In this document: piece by piece, positions 1-9,600 of the stretch
Numbering within the stretch: the first letter of the stretch is position 1
How the letters are laid out: each line of letters starts with the position of its first letter
Source: Mucilaginibacter dorajii
GTDB taxonomy: Bacteria > Bacteroidota > Bacteroidia > Sphingobacteriales > Sphingobacteriaceae
DNA: 64,000 bases
Direction: 5' to 3'
NCBI RefSeq assembly: GCF_024808255.1
Contig: NZ_JANTYS010000025.1
Coordinates: 25,235-89,234 of the forward strand
Program-made: the position numbers and the translations under genes
The notes under the pieces: model-generated
Databases searched by the model: none
What the model was told of the DNA's origin: nothing
What the model saw: the letters and a program-made list of their open reading frames with translations, nothing else

Positions 1-813
1 AAAAGCAAAGCCTTTTTGTTCAGGATGCCTACCAGGTATGCGGGCGTTTTAAAGAATGCCGGCTTCAATGTGCTGAGTCTGGCCAATAACCACATCAGCG
101 ATTTTGATGTAAAGGGCCGCAAAAGCACCATGAAAACATTAGATAGCCTGGGTATTAATTATGCGGGCTTGTTGGATAAACCATCCACAGTTTTTGAATT
201 GAATGGCGTTAAATACGGTTTTTGCTCATTTGCGCCTAATGCCAATACGGTACCGTTGCTCGATTTAAAAGGTGCAACACGCATAATCAGCGATTTAAAA
301 CAGCGGTGTGACGTGCTCATCGTATCTTACCATGGTGGCGGCGAAGGTGTTAATTTTGAGCATGTGCCTTTCCAGATGGAGTCGTTTATCAGCGAGAAAC
401 GCGGCGATGTGCATGCATTTGCCCATAACGCTATTGATGCCGGTGCCGATTTGATTTTTGGTAATGGTCCGCATGTAAACCGCGCCATGGAAATTTATAA
501 CGGGCGACTGATAGCTTACAGCCTGGGTAACTTTTGTACCTATCGTTGTGTGAGTGTTGCCGGGGTTTGCGGCCTTGCCCCCTTGCTTAAAGTATATGTA
601 AACAAAAAGGGCCAGTTTCTGCATGGCAGGCTCATCTCCTTCAGGCAGGACCATAATTTAGGTTTGCTGCGCGATACCCTTAACCGTGCGGCCATGAGGA
701 TCCGGACATTAACAGATACCGATTTTCCTGGTGGGAATTTGGATATTGATGACGATGGCGAAATCACAGCCACATTGCCCGACTCGCTGGGTCTGGCAAA
801 GGGGCAGCAATAG
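1..813 (+). CDS. CapA-like metallophosphatase, 5'-truncated by window edge
   Basis: The reading frame is open from the first base, so the N-terminus lies outside the window and about 270 residues are visible. The pieces SLANNHISDF, SYHGGGE, GNGPHV and AYSLGNF are, in this order, the conserved blocks of the CapA/PgsA (YwtB) calcineurin-like family, whose Asn and His residues bind metals. Family members take part in poly-gamma-glutamate capsule synthesis or act as uncharacterised exported phosphatases. No capBC neighbours are visible downstream, so a capsule role is not supported here. The substrate is unknown. The gene ends at TAG just before a repeat element. Confidence 0.8.
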   Translation, partial: KSKAFLFRMPTRYAGVLKNAGFNVLSLANNHISDFDVKGRKSTMKTLDSLGINYAGLLDKPSTVFELNGVKYGFCSFAPNANTVPLLDLKGATRIISDLKQRCDVLIVSYHGGGEGVNFEHVPFQMESFISEKRGDVHAFAHNAIDAGADLIFGNGPHVNRAMEIYNGRLIAYSLGNFCTYRCVSVAGVCGLAPLLKVYVNKKGQFLHGRLISFRQDHNLGLLRDTLNRAAMRIRTLTDTDFPGGNLDIDDDGEITATLPDSLGLAKGQQ

Positions 814-864
814 GAATATAACGTCAGTATTGGAAACTTTTACTCCCCTCCCAACGGACTATTG

Positions 865-1074
865 TGTGTACATCTTTAAACCTACTCTCCCAATAAAAAC
901 GATTGTCATTTCGACGAACAAAGGGTGGGATTGTGCGCCGGGGGTGAGGAGAAATCTTGTAAAAGCGGACACCCCACCATGCAAGGCGTCGAAGATTTCT
1001 CTTTCGCACCGCGCTCATACCCTACCTTCGCTCTATCGAAATGACATTTTTCTTTTTTTAGAAAGATGTGTACA
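865..1074. repeat. Interspersed palindromic repeat, family A copy 1
   Basis: The element starts with TGTGTACATC and ends with GATGTGTACA. Inside each end lies GTCATTTCGA or its complement TCGAAATGAC. It fills most of the 814-1125 gap between the CapA-like gene and the convergent SNF2 gene. Copies 2 (4257-4471) and 3 (25951-26170, inverted) share the ends and an inner AGATTTCTC block. No ORF of recognisable function lies inside, so it looks like a non-autonomous, MITE-like or REP-like element. Confidence 0.85.
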
Positions 1075-1125
1075 CTCAGTGGCTTCCACGAGGAAGGAAT
1101 CGCACACCCCGCGCTTTTTTGATCC

Positions 1126-4026
1126 TTACCCCAATATCTCCTTAATATCTTCGGCAGAAAGCGACTTGATAAAGCTTTCCTCTGTAGTGATCAAAGCCCG
1201 GCTCAGGCTTAGTTTGCGCTGCTGTAGGGCAAGGATCTTCTCTTCAACAGAGTCTTTGGTGATGAATTTATAGATGAACACATTTTTGGTTTGGCCGATG
1301 CGATGTGTACGGTCAATGGCTTGTTGCTCAACAGCCGGGTTCCACCATGGGTCAAGGATGAACACATAATCGGCTTCGGTAAGGTTGAGACCTACGCCAC
1401 CCGCCTTTATCGATATCAGGAATACCCTGGTCTTTTTATCTTCCTGGAATTGTTTCACCACGTCGCCACGGTTTTGGGTGCCACCATCAAGATATACATA
1501 AGGTATACCCTCAGCATCAAAATACTCGCGGTAAATGGTAAGCTGTTTTACAAACTGCGAAAATATGAGCACCTTATGGCCGCCATCCAGCACGCTGGCA
1601 AGGGTATGCACTACGTTTTCAAATTTGCCGCTATCGCCCTCATAATCTTTATCTATCATGATGGGGTGATTAGCTATCTGCCGCAACTTAATTAAGCCCT
1701 GTAACACCTGGATCTGCGTTTTGGCAAAGGTGCCATCCTCCAGGCTTTTCAGCAATTCGTTGCGGTATTCTGATTTTACTTTTTCATAAACCGACGACTG
1801 CTCTTCGCTCATTTCGCAATACAGCAGCGTTTCGGTTTTTGGCGGCAACTCGGTTGCTACCTGTTCTTTGGTTCGACGTAGCACAAAAGGTTTGATGAGG
1901 GCCTGTAGCTTGTGAGCTTTATCCTCGTCCTTTTTCTTTTCTATCGGGCTTACAAATTCGTTTTGAAAAAATTGCTGGCTGCCTAATAAACCCGGGTTAA
2001 TGAACGACATCTGGGTCCATAGATCGTTTACCGAATTCTCTACCGGCGTACCGCTCAGGATCAATTTAAAACGAGATCGCAATTGCTTAACCGACTGGAA
2101 CGACTTGGATGATGGGTTTTTGATATTCTGACTTTCATCCAGGATCACGTAATCAAAAAAGTAATCCTTAAACATTTCGATATCAATCCGGCTGATGCCG
2201 TAGGTAGTAATCACCACATCGTAATTGGCAAACACCTCTGCAGATCTGTATCTTAATGTGCCGGTATGCACCATGAGTCTTAATTGCGGCGTAAACTTCT
2301 TAGCCTCGTTAAGCCAGTTATAAATAAGCGACGTTGGCATAATAACCAGCGAGGTGCTTTTGCCGCCTTCGGCTTCGGTAATTTCTTTATGTTTTTGCAG
2401 CAGGGCCAGGGTTTGAATGGTTTTACCCAAGCCCATATCATCGGCCAGGCAGCCGCCAAAATGGTATTGCTTTAAAAAGTGGAACCAATTGTAGCCCGCC
2501 TTTTGGTATGGGCGTAAATGACCGGCAAAATTCGCGGGCATTGCTACCTCTTCCAGTTCCTCAAAATTGGTAAGGCGCTGTAGTTTGCGGGTCATGGTTA
2601 CATTGGCCATTTCGCCTTCGGCAAGGTCGGTTACCAGGCCTATGTGGTGCCTGCGTAATTTTAGATCGTTACCACCATCGGTAAAATGCAGCAGGTTGCC
2701 GTATTGCGAAAACCATTTTTCGGGAATCACGGCTATTTCGCCAGATGGCAGCACAAACTCCTTTTTATGGTTGAGGATGTGGTTTTTTAACTGGATAAAA
2801 GGCACCTGGTAAGGACCAAACCATACAATGGCATGAATATCAAACCAGTCGTTATTTTCTCTTACTTCCAGATCAATCTTGCTACTACCGAATACATAGC
2901 GTTTGCCGCCTTCGGGTTGTTCAATTTCAAAGCCCTGGTCTATCAGTTGATCGTGATGTTGGTTAAGCCATTCAAATATCGAAAATGAATGATCGGCATC
3001 TTCATCATGGCTGTTAACCTCCAGGTTTTGAAACAGGCTTGATGTTATCTTGAGGCCCAGTTGTTCTAACTGTGCCATCTTGCCTTTTTCCCAGGTGGTA
3101 GATCGTTTAATGCGGTGAAACAGGTAATCATCGCCATTTTTTTCCATCCGCACAGATACATGCCTGCCATCGCCATAAGGAAAAATATAGCCGGCATAGT
3201 TAAAATTAAGCTGGATCTGCGAAACGCCACCCTCTACATAAATGGGCTTTAATACCGGGCGGGCATCATACTTTTCAGTGTTGATGGTAAAGCCTTCGGC
3301 GTAAACGTTATGTTTTTCTATAAGTGGTGCTACAAACCGCTCAAAGTATGATTGTTCTGACGATTTGGGAATGGCTATATAACGTTTATTTAAAAACGGC
3401 ACCAGCTTTTTGCCTTCAATTTCTTTATCAAAATAATACAGGGTATCATCCAGCATCATCCAGGCGGGGTGGTTGCAAATGATCTCGGCGTTTTTAAACA
3501 TGAACTCAATGCGCATGCCCTGATATTTGATGGTCGGGAAATACCTGATCTCGTCGTCGCCCCTGCGGAAATGGAATAGCACCGAGACCGGCTCGGCAGC
3601 CATTTGCAGTTTGCGCTCACCGGGGTAGCCTTCCTTGCTCATCTGGTACACCTTTTTACCGGTTTGCGTCAGCAGATTAAGTGCCTCGGCCATGCGTTTT
3701 TCCAGTTTTGGGCGAATAACCTCAAAAAGCTGCTCGGTAAATATTTTGGAGAAAAACTCAAACGGGCGGATGGGCTTTTTATAAAACTTTTTGATCACAT
3801 TGCCCTGCTCCATCTCTTCCAAAACCTTAATCAGTTTCAGGTCGATATCATCCAAACAATGAATAAATTCTTTGGCCGTATTGCTGAATAAACGCTGGTG
3901 TGTTAATGAAAATTCGCCATTGGGGTTAAGCTGAACGATATGTGGTTCAATTACATAGCCAAGGTAATCATGCCGGGCAATGGCATAAATGATCTGGCAA
4001 GGTTTTGTACTGTCTACTCGTAGCAT
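1126..4026 (-). CDS. SNF2-family DNA-dependent ATPase/helicase
   Basis: The 966-residue protein has a long N-terminal region of the kind seen in bacterial SNF2 proteins, then a two-lobe helicase core. Walker A DDMGLGKTIQT is near residue 530, the Walker B variant DESQ near 630, and motif III SGTPVENS follows. The second lobe starts near 808 (VLIFSQF) and ends with the SNF2 motif VI region, DPWWNPAVEQQAIDRTHRIG, near 900. Family members translocate on DNA and remodel protein-DNA complexes, and bacterial ones resemble RapA/HepA. DESQ in place of the usual DEAH/DEAQ is a mild variant. It is transcribed alone, with a good promoter 45 nt upstream. The exact cellular role is unknown. Confidence 0.93.
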   Translation of the reverse strand: MLRVDSTKPCQIIYAIARHDYLGYVIEPHIVQLNPNGEFSLTHQRLFSNTAKEFIHCLDDIDLKLIKVLEEMEQGNVIKKFYKKPIRPFEFFSKIFTEQLFEVIRPKLEKRMAEALNLLTQTGKKVYQMSKEGYPGERKLQMAAEPVSVLFHFRRGDDEIRYFPTIKYQGMRIEFMFKNAEIICNHPAWMMLDDTLYYFDKEIEGKKLVPFLNKRYIAIPKSSEQSYFERFVAPLIEKHNVYAEGFTINTEKYDARPVLKPIYVEGGVSQIQLNFNYAGYIFPYGDGRHVSVRMEKNGDDYLFHRIKRSTTWEKGKMAQLEQLGLKITSSLFQNLEVNSHDEDADHSFSIFEWLNQHHDQLIDQGFEIEQPEGGKRYVFGSSKIDLEVRENNDWFDIHAIVWFGPYQVPFIQLKNHILNHKKEFVLPSGEIAVIPEKWFSQYGNLLHFTDGGNDLKLRRHHIGLVTDLAEGEMANVTMTRKLQRLTNFEELEEVAMPANFAGHLRPYQKAGYNWFHFLKQYHFGGCLADDMGLGKTIQTLALLQKHKEITEAEGGKSTSLVIMPTSLIYNWLNEAKKFTPQLRLMVHTGTLRYRSAEVFANYDVVITTYGISRIDIEMFKDYFFDYVILDESQNIKNPSSKSFQSVKQLRSRFKLILSGTPVENSVNDLWTQMSFINPGLLGSQQFFQNEFVSPIEKKKDEDKAHKLQALIKPFVLRRTKEQVATELPPKTETLLYCEMSEEQSSVYEKVKSEYRNELLKSLEDGTFAKTQIQVLQGLIKLRQIANHPIMIDKDYEGDSGKFENVVHTLASVLDGGHKVLIFSQFVKQLTIYREYFDAEGIPYVYLDGGTQNRGDVVKQFQEDKKTRVFLISIKAGGVGLNLTEADYVFILDPWWNPAVEQQAIDRTHRIGQTKNVFIYKFITKDSVEEKILALQQRKLSLSRALITTEESFIKSLSAEDIKEILG

Positions 4027-4071
4027 TAACTTTTGATAAAAAATTAATAGAAGCTACATCAACAAAAAATT

Positions 4072-4102
4072 CAAACGTAATGAGAATTTAGGGGAATTGA
4101 AA
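4072..4102 (-). promoter_or_regulatory. Bacteroidota-type promoter of the SNF2 gene
   Basis: Read on the minus strand, TTTC (4102-4099) is followed by 19 nt and then TACGTTTG (4079-4072). This fits the Bacteroidota sigma consensus TTTG-N19-TAnnTTTG with one mismatch. It leaves a leader of roughly 40 nt before the ATG at 4026. Confidence 0.6.
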
Positions 4103-4256
4103 GGATTTTTATTTTTTTAATTTTTTTGAGCTGTTGTGTTGCGCAACAAGTGAAACAGCAAAAAGTCACATCTAACTAACAATCAATTGATTAAGAATTG
4201 TCATAATTTACAAATCGCAACAAAACCGCAACAGTCAACCAAAAACGTAAAAACCA

Positions 4257-4471
4257 GTGTGCACAGGTCTTTTAGAATCTTATAACTAAACAAAAACGTT
4301 GTCATTTCGAACCCTTGGCGGGTGGGTTCTGCAAGGCAAGGGTGAGAAATCTTATACAACAAGCTACGTTTCCTTATTGCTCGTAGAAGATTTCTCTATC
4401 GCGCCCCGCTTGTGCCTCACCCTCGCTCCATCGAAATGACATTTTCTTTAGTTAGAGAGATATGTACACAC
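4257..4471. repeat. Interspersed palindromic repeat, family A copy 2
   Basis: This copy has the same orientation as copy 1. The left end is diverged (TGTGCACAGGTCT) while the right end reads GATATGTACACAC. GTCATTTCGA (from 4301) and TCGAAATGAC (from 4432) are retained inside the ends, as is the central AGATTTCTC. The element lies between the divergent-side leader of the SNF2 gene and the 3' end of dinB. The remaining 4103-4256 stretch is AT-rich and holds a short GTTGCGCAAC palindrome but no gene. Confidence 0.8.
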
Positions 4472-4498
4472 GGTAATTTAAAGAGATTAGGGCTCCAC

Positions 4499-5617
4499 CT
4501 AAATCTCCAAAGCCAGCTGATCACCCGGGCCGGCTTCCTTTTCATTCCGCGGCCTGGGTACCACATCGCCAAAATTAGATAAGGAGATACCCAGCAGCCT
4601 CACCTTTGCATCCTCTGTGTTGGTAGCGGCCATGAGTTGTTTTGCTACCCTGCAAATGGTTTCCAGGTCGTTAAATGCGGTAGTGAATGACTGGTTGCGG
4701 GTGATCTGCTTAAAATCGTGATATTTTACCTTTAAGGTAAGGGTTCGGCCTTTCAGCTCGTACTTAAGCAGCCGGTTGTATACTGTGATGGCTATCTTAT
4801 CCAGTTCGGCTTCCATTTCGGGCAGGGTGGTAAGGTCATAAGCAAATGTATCCTCGGCGCCAAGGGATTTTGTTTCGCGGTGGGGCTGTACCTCGCGGTT
4901 ATCAATACCACGTACTATCTGGTAATAAAACCGGCCCGGCTTACCAAAGTTTTTAATCATTTCAGCCTCTGTTAGCCGCTTCAGGTCGGCACCAGTATGT
5001 AAACCCATCTGTTTCATTTTTTGAGCGGTAACCTTGCCTACGCCAAAAAATTTTTCGACGGCCAGCCCCTCCATAAAGCTTTCAATACTGGATGGCCCAA
5101 TGAATTTTAACCCATCGGGTTTGTTAATGTCAGACGCTATTTTGGCCACAAACTTATTGATGGATACACCTGCCGAAGCAGTAAGGTTAAGTTCGTCTTT
5201 TATAGCTTGCTTGATCTGTTTGGCAATATCAATAGCCGAGCCTATGCCCAGCTTATCGTTGGTTACATCAAGGTAAGCCTCATCCAATGAAAGCGGTTCA
5301 ATAAGATCGGTATAGCGGCTAAAGATCTCCCGGATGTGCTGCGATACCTCCCTGTAGGCGTTAAACCGCGGCCGCACAAACAAGGCATCGGGGCAAAGCT
5401 GCAAAGCCCGCTTGGACGACATGGCCGACCGGATGCCAAATTTACGCGCCTCATAACTGGCCGTAGCCACTACCCCGCCCCGTCCCTGTGGCAAGCCACC
5501 AACCACTAAAGGTTTACCCCGGTACTCCGGAAAATCGCGCTGCTCAACCGACGCGTAAAATGCATCCATATCAATATGGATAATTTTACGGAATATTGTT
5601 GCAGGCTGATCTTGCAT
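4499..5617 (-). CDS. dinB: DNA polymerase IV (Y-family translesion polymerase)
   Basis: The 372-residue protein carries the Y-family palm motifs HIDMDAFYASVE near the N-terminus and SLDEAYLDVT around residue 100; the Asp and Glu residues bind the catalytic metals. It also has helix-hairpin-helix residues (FFGVGKVTAQKM) and a little-finger domain. Pol IV copies past damaged template bases with low fidelity. I start it at the ATG at 5617 (MQDQPATIFRK) rather than 13 codons upstream, because the catalytic motif normally begins within about 10-15 residues of the start and a TATATTTG box (5629-5622) sits immediately before this ATG. The C-terminus lacks an obvious clamp-binding QLxLF peptide, although QLALEI at the very end could serve. 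Confidence 0.95.
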   Translation of the reverse strand: MQDQPATIFRKIIHIDMDAFYASVEQRDFPEYRGKPLVVGGLPQGRGGVVATASYEARKFGIRSAMSSKRALQLCPDALFVRPRFNAYREVSQHIREIFSRYTDLIEPLSLDEAYLDVTNDKLGIGSAIDIAKQIKQAIKDELNLTASAGVSINKFVAKIASDINKPDGLKFIGPSSIESFMEGLAVEKFFGVGKVTAQKMKQMGLHTGADLKRLTEAEMIKNFGKPGRFYYQIVRGIDNREVQPHRETKSLGAEDTFAYDLTTLPEMEAELDKIAITVYNRLLKYELKGRTLTLKVKYHDFKQITRNQSFTTAFNDLETICRVAKQLMAATNTEDAKVRLLGISLSNFGDVVPRPRNEKEAGPGDQLALEI

Positions 5618-5743
5618 AGAGCAAATATAGGGGTTGAACGGGTGAATGACTCGCAAATCATTTTCGCCTCAGGGAAATCGCGTTTAAAGATTTGCGTAGC
5701 AAAAGGTAGCTCCTATGGAGCAAAAAAGCATAAATTACTTGTT

Positions 5744-5863
5744 CTACAAATAGGTAGCCGCTATGCGGCATCGAATATTTAGTAAGACGAAAGAGTGCCG
5801 CATAGCGGCTACCTGTTTGTAGAAACAAAAGAACCAGACAAGATGCCGCATAGCGGCTACCTA
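5744..5863. repeat. Inverted/direct repeat cluster (GGTAGCCGCTATGCGGCA)
   Basis: The left arm at 5744-5770 and the right arm at 5796-5822 form a 27-bp inverted repeat with one mismatch and a 25-nt spacer. A further copy of the right arm core, tgccgcatagcggctacct, lies at 5844-5862. The cluster sits in the 396-nt gap between dinB and the next plus-strand gene. A long reading frame can be translated through it, but I regard that as accidental. Confidence 0.85.
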
Positions 5864-6013
5864 TTATGCACGTTGAAAGATGTTACCTTATGCAAAAATG
5901 TTAAAAGCGATTTCCCTGATTTTCGCCTGCATTTTAAAGGAGCAAACCCAGTTAACAATTATCGGGTTACCTTATTGCACTTATCAGTATTAATATCAAA
6001 TATAAAAGGGGCG

Positions 6014-6397
6014 ATGGCAGAGCGGAGAACGGCAGGGGTGGTATTAGGAGGATTGGCCTTTATTGCGGTAATTTGTTTTTGGGTGTTGCCATACATCATT
6101 TTTAAATCAACACATACGCTATCTTTTAAAAATTGCAGTGTTGAGTTTAAATATTACGCTGCTGTGGATACGGCCGACGGTGGATACCGCCTTGCCAAAA
6201 GTAAACTGGCGCTATGCCTTTGTAATACTTACACTCATGAAAAAGACAGTACAACAGGTAAACAGATTATGAAACTGCATAAACAATACGGTAATTCTGT
6301 TGCGCCTGATAGTACACTGTATGACAGCTATAATAAACTCGATAGCATTGTAAAATATCGTAAAATGGCTTTTGATACGGTGCTGGCATTAGATTAA
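6014..6397 (+). CDS. Hypothetical single-pass membrane protein
   Basis: The 127-residue protein starts MAERRTAG and has one hydrophobic segment at about residues 8-30 (GVVLGGLAFIAVICFWVLP). A soluble tail of about 95 residues follows, with four cysteines (CSVEF, CLCNT) and many Lys/Tyr/Asp. I recognise no family. The start was placed at this ATG, preceded by AAAAGGGG, because upstream codons run through the palindromic repeat. It converges on the small gene at 6406 with only 8 nt between stops. It could be a small membrane-anchored periplasmic protein. Confidence 0.6.
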   Translation: MAERRTAGVVLGGLAFIAVICFWVLPYIIFKSTHTLSFKNCSVEFKYYAAVDTADGGYRLAKSKLALCLCNTYTHEKDSTTGKQIMKLHKQYGNSVAPDSTLYDSYNKLDSIVKYRKMAFDTVLALD

Positions 6398-6405
6398 AGT
6401 ATTTG

Positions 6406-6630
6406 CTATTCCTTTTCTTCCTTCAACTTTTCTTTGATGTTTTTAAACAACCGCGGAGCATCAACATCATTATGCTGATACTCCGCGGTGAAATAATCCG
6501 TCATCGCTTGTACAAAAAACGAGCTGGCGGCATCATCTGTAGTTAGCTCATCTAACTTTGCAAGCTCACCGGCCGTAGCTTCATTCATCAGCTTTGTGAT
6601 GGTTAGTTGAATCAGTTTTTCTTGATCCAT
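6406..6630 (-). CDS. Small helical protein resembling a FecR N-terminal segment
   Basis: The 74-residue protein is highly charged and predicted helical. Its N-terminal half (LITKLMNEATAGELAKLDEL-like spacing) resembles the N-terminal helical region of FecR-type anti-sigma factors, where a sequence such as 'GEATPEEEAEL' is typical. No membrane segment, no FecR periplasmic domain and no adjacent sigma factor are present. It is the last gene of the ABC operon, starting 7 nt after the stop of the large permease gene. I chose the ATG at 6630, since an upstream extension would overlap that gene. A regulatory or partner role for the transporter is inference only. Confidence 0.6.
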   Translation of the reverse strand: MDQEKLIQLTITKLMNEATAGELAKLDELTTDDAASSFFVQAMTDYFTAEYQHNDVDAPRLFKNIKEKLKEEKE

Positions 6631-6637
6631 GAGGCGT

Positions 6638-9600
6638 TTACAGGGCTTTGGTGTTATCTCTTGGCACCCTGTCAATTAATTTATTATAGGGGTCGATGCC
6701 CACTCTTTCGGGCTTGCCTTTTACAGTGATGATAATGGTATGCTCGCCTGCTGTTAATTTATGTTTTTGAAAATAAAGCGGGTTTACCTGGTTATAACCC
6801 TCCTTATTCCGGGTATCGGCAGCAAAAATGGCAATGTCTATATAATCATTCATGGTAGCCGGTACATCATCGCCCTTACCATTGATGTAAATTTTGCCGG
6901 TGCTCACTTTCAGCGTTACTTTATATTGTCCGTTACCCATCGCAGTGGCTTTGGCATCAATTACGTGGTTATCATAAAAGGTGATCTTTTCCCAGGTATC
7001 GGTTAAATAATATTGCAGCGAATCGGGCGTGTGCTTTTTCAAATAACGATACAGATCGTTATTGCCCGGGTAAGGGGGCTCTTTTTTAAACGCGTAGGTA
7101 TCTTTAAATTCACGCAGGGCGGCGTTCATGTTTTGTTCGCCGATAAGGTCCCTTAAACCATATAACACATTGGCGGCTTTACCCTGGTACTCGTGCCATT
7201 CGTTGGCCCTGAGCAAGGTATGTTCGGGTTCGCCGCCCCTGCTGTGAAAATACAGGTATCGCCACATTTCATCCTGTAACACATCGTGAATATTGTTTTT
7301 GCCATATTTTTTTTCAACCATTACAAAGGCATCGTACCTGGCCAAACCTTCGGGAATTACAAACGAGCCAATGGTACTATTGGGTGCCACCTGGTAACGC
7401 CACCATTGTTGGGCTACCTGTATCATGCCGTTGTAATAGCAAAAATCAAACAAGCCGGGTTTGCCGAAATCGGCATTCCATCCGTCGTTTTCGGTATAGG
7501 TACTTAATGTTGACAGTACAGAGGCCTGAGGACCGTAAATCCCGGTTTCGGCTATTCGCATTTCATCAAAAGGATAGTTACCGTAGCTGGCCGAAAGGTA
7601 TTTAATGCCGTCTTTGATGGCATTGTGATACCTGTGAATATTGGCAGCATGCAAGGGGTTATAAAATATGCTGGCGTTAACCTGCCTGCCACTATCTAAC
7701 TTAACAACATCATGCAGTAAAGCATACTTTGCACTTAAAATAGCAAATGGCGGGTACATACCCGGGTTGTTTTGTACATAATGAAAATAATTGCGGCCAT
7801 CCTTTGTCCACTGTCTTTGTAAAGTACCTGTTGAAACAGCAGTTTGGCCGGGCGATGTGCTTACCGTAAGATCGAACTTTTGGATGCTTGCACCTTTACC
7901 AATCCTTAAGGTGTTTAAGCCTTCCGGATCGTTTTGTTCAAACACCTCTTCTTTTTTGGGTGGTAAACCATATTGCTTGCGCTCATAAGGGCTGCCCAGT
8001 TCATCGTCATCATCGTACCCAATGCCAGGTAGGCCACCTTTAAAAAACGTGCCATTGCGTAACAGATCGGCACTGTACAGGTCATTGCTAAAGCCCTTAT
8101 AATAAACAGCCGAGCGCAGCTCTACCACAACCGAATCGCCAGGAGCCAGCGGTTTTTCAAATTTATAAAGCCTGAAATCCGAGGTATCCTGTTTAGACCT
8201 GAACCAGTTGAATTTGCCCCGCTCATAAATTAGAGGCGTGGTAAACGGGATTGGTTTGCCCTTAGTTTTTAAATCGTACTCGGGCACCCCGTCGGCATCA
8301 ATCAACAGCTGGCTAATGGTTTTTGGGGTTTTATTAACCAGTGTGAAATAGCCATGTGTGGCCGATTGCTGTTTTTCGGGATATACATCTACATTTAGTT
8401 TTATCGAGGTTACGCTTGGCAGCGGAAGATTTTGATATGGCTTGAGTGTACGCTCGTACAATACTGCACGCTCATCGTTCTCTGATTTGGTGAGATAGTT
8501 GTTCAGGTAACTTACGTTGTAATAAATAAATGATGAAAGCGACAGAAAGACTATCGCCAAAACAACTGTGATTAGCCGGGTTTTGGTGTTAAACCTGCCA
8601 GCTACCAATTGCAACCTCTCTTTTAATGTTGATGATACACCCCGGTAGTAAAAAAGCGCAGCTACAATAACCAGTAACCCCGCGGTTACCAGCCAATAAA
8701 TATTAAACCAGGCAACAGGAGCGGCCATGTGGCCAATGCCATCCATATCTGAAATGCGGTAACCTGGCGTGTAGGAGTATAGCAGCAGATTATAGTTAAA
8801 AATGGAAGTGGTATGCAAAAAGTAAAGGGCCACCCAAATGGTTATACCAATACCATGCGCAGCAAATTTGTTATTCACCACCACGTGAATCACGTAAGAA
8901 AAGACCACCATCTCTAAAAACCGGGGCAAAATAAGACCGAAGACAGACAGGATATAAACCGGGAAATTGAATTGCGTAAATCCTTTGGCTATTTGTACGC
9001 CCAGGCTCATCACCATTGGGACCAATGATAAACCAAGGCCCAATACCAATAAGCTTAACAGCCTCGATCCGTTTAAAACCCAGTTGGGCGCGGGCAATGA
9101 ATCATTGATGAAGGCGTAGCGGGTAATACGGTCGCGGTGTACGGTTTCGCCGGTGTAAAAAATGATGATGAAGAAAATGAAGAAGGGGAAAACCTCGTTA
9201 AAAATATCCAGCAATTCTACCGTGCGCGGAAAATCGGGAATGTAATAAAAGCTGTTACCCATAGATAACACAAAACCCAGGAATACAAGTCCGCAGCTAA
9301 TGATGATCCAGAAATAATTATCACGAACGATGTTGAGCAACTCGGTTTTGGTAAGGCTTAAAAGCGTTTTGCGATTATAGCTGCCGGTAAATGAAGTAGC
9401 TACTTTAGGGCGCACGGCGTTACGATTTACCAATCCCTCTTTAACCAGGTTTTTATCTCGCTTGCCGCTAAAAAAGTCTTCAAAATTAAAGCGGATATAG
9501 GTGTATACCAGTAAAATTAAACCCAGGCCGGGCCATAGGATGCGGTTAAGCAGTAACGGGCCGCCAAACTCAATCAGGTTGGTGTTTTGCATAGCCGCTG

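Noticed and set aside
731..1273. A 180-codon plus-strand frame after the CapA-like gene
   Set aside because: It crosses repeat A and the 3' end of the SNF2 gene in antisense; no signal of coding.
5744..5863. Possible short CRISPR array
   Set aside because: There are only three units, in mixed orientation, with unequal spacing and no cas gene in the window.
5795..6013. N-terminal extension of the membrane protein gene through the repeat
   Set aside because: The extension translates palindromic repeat DNA; the ATG at 6014 has a better ribosome-binding region and directly precedes the hydrophobic segment.
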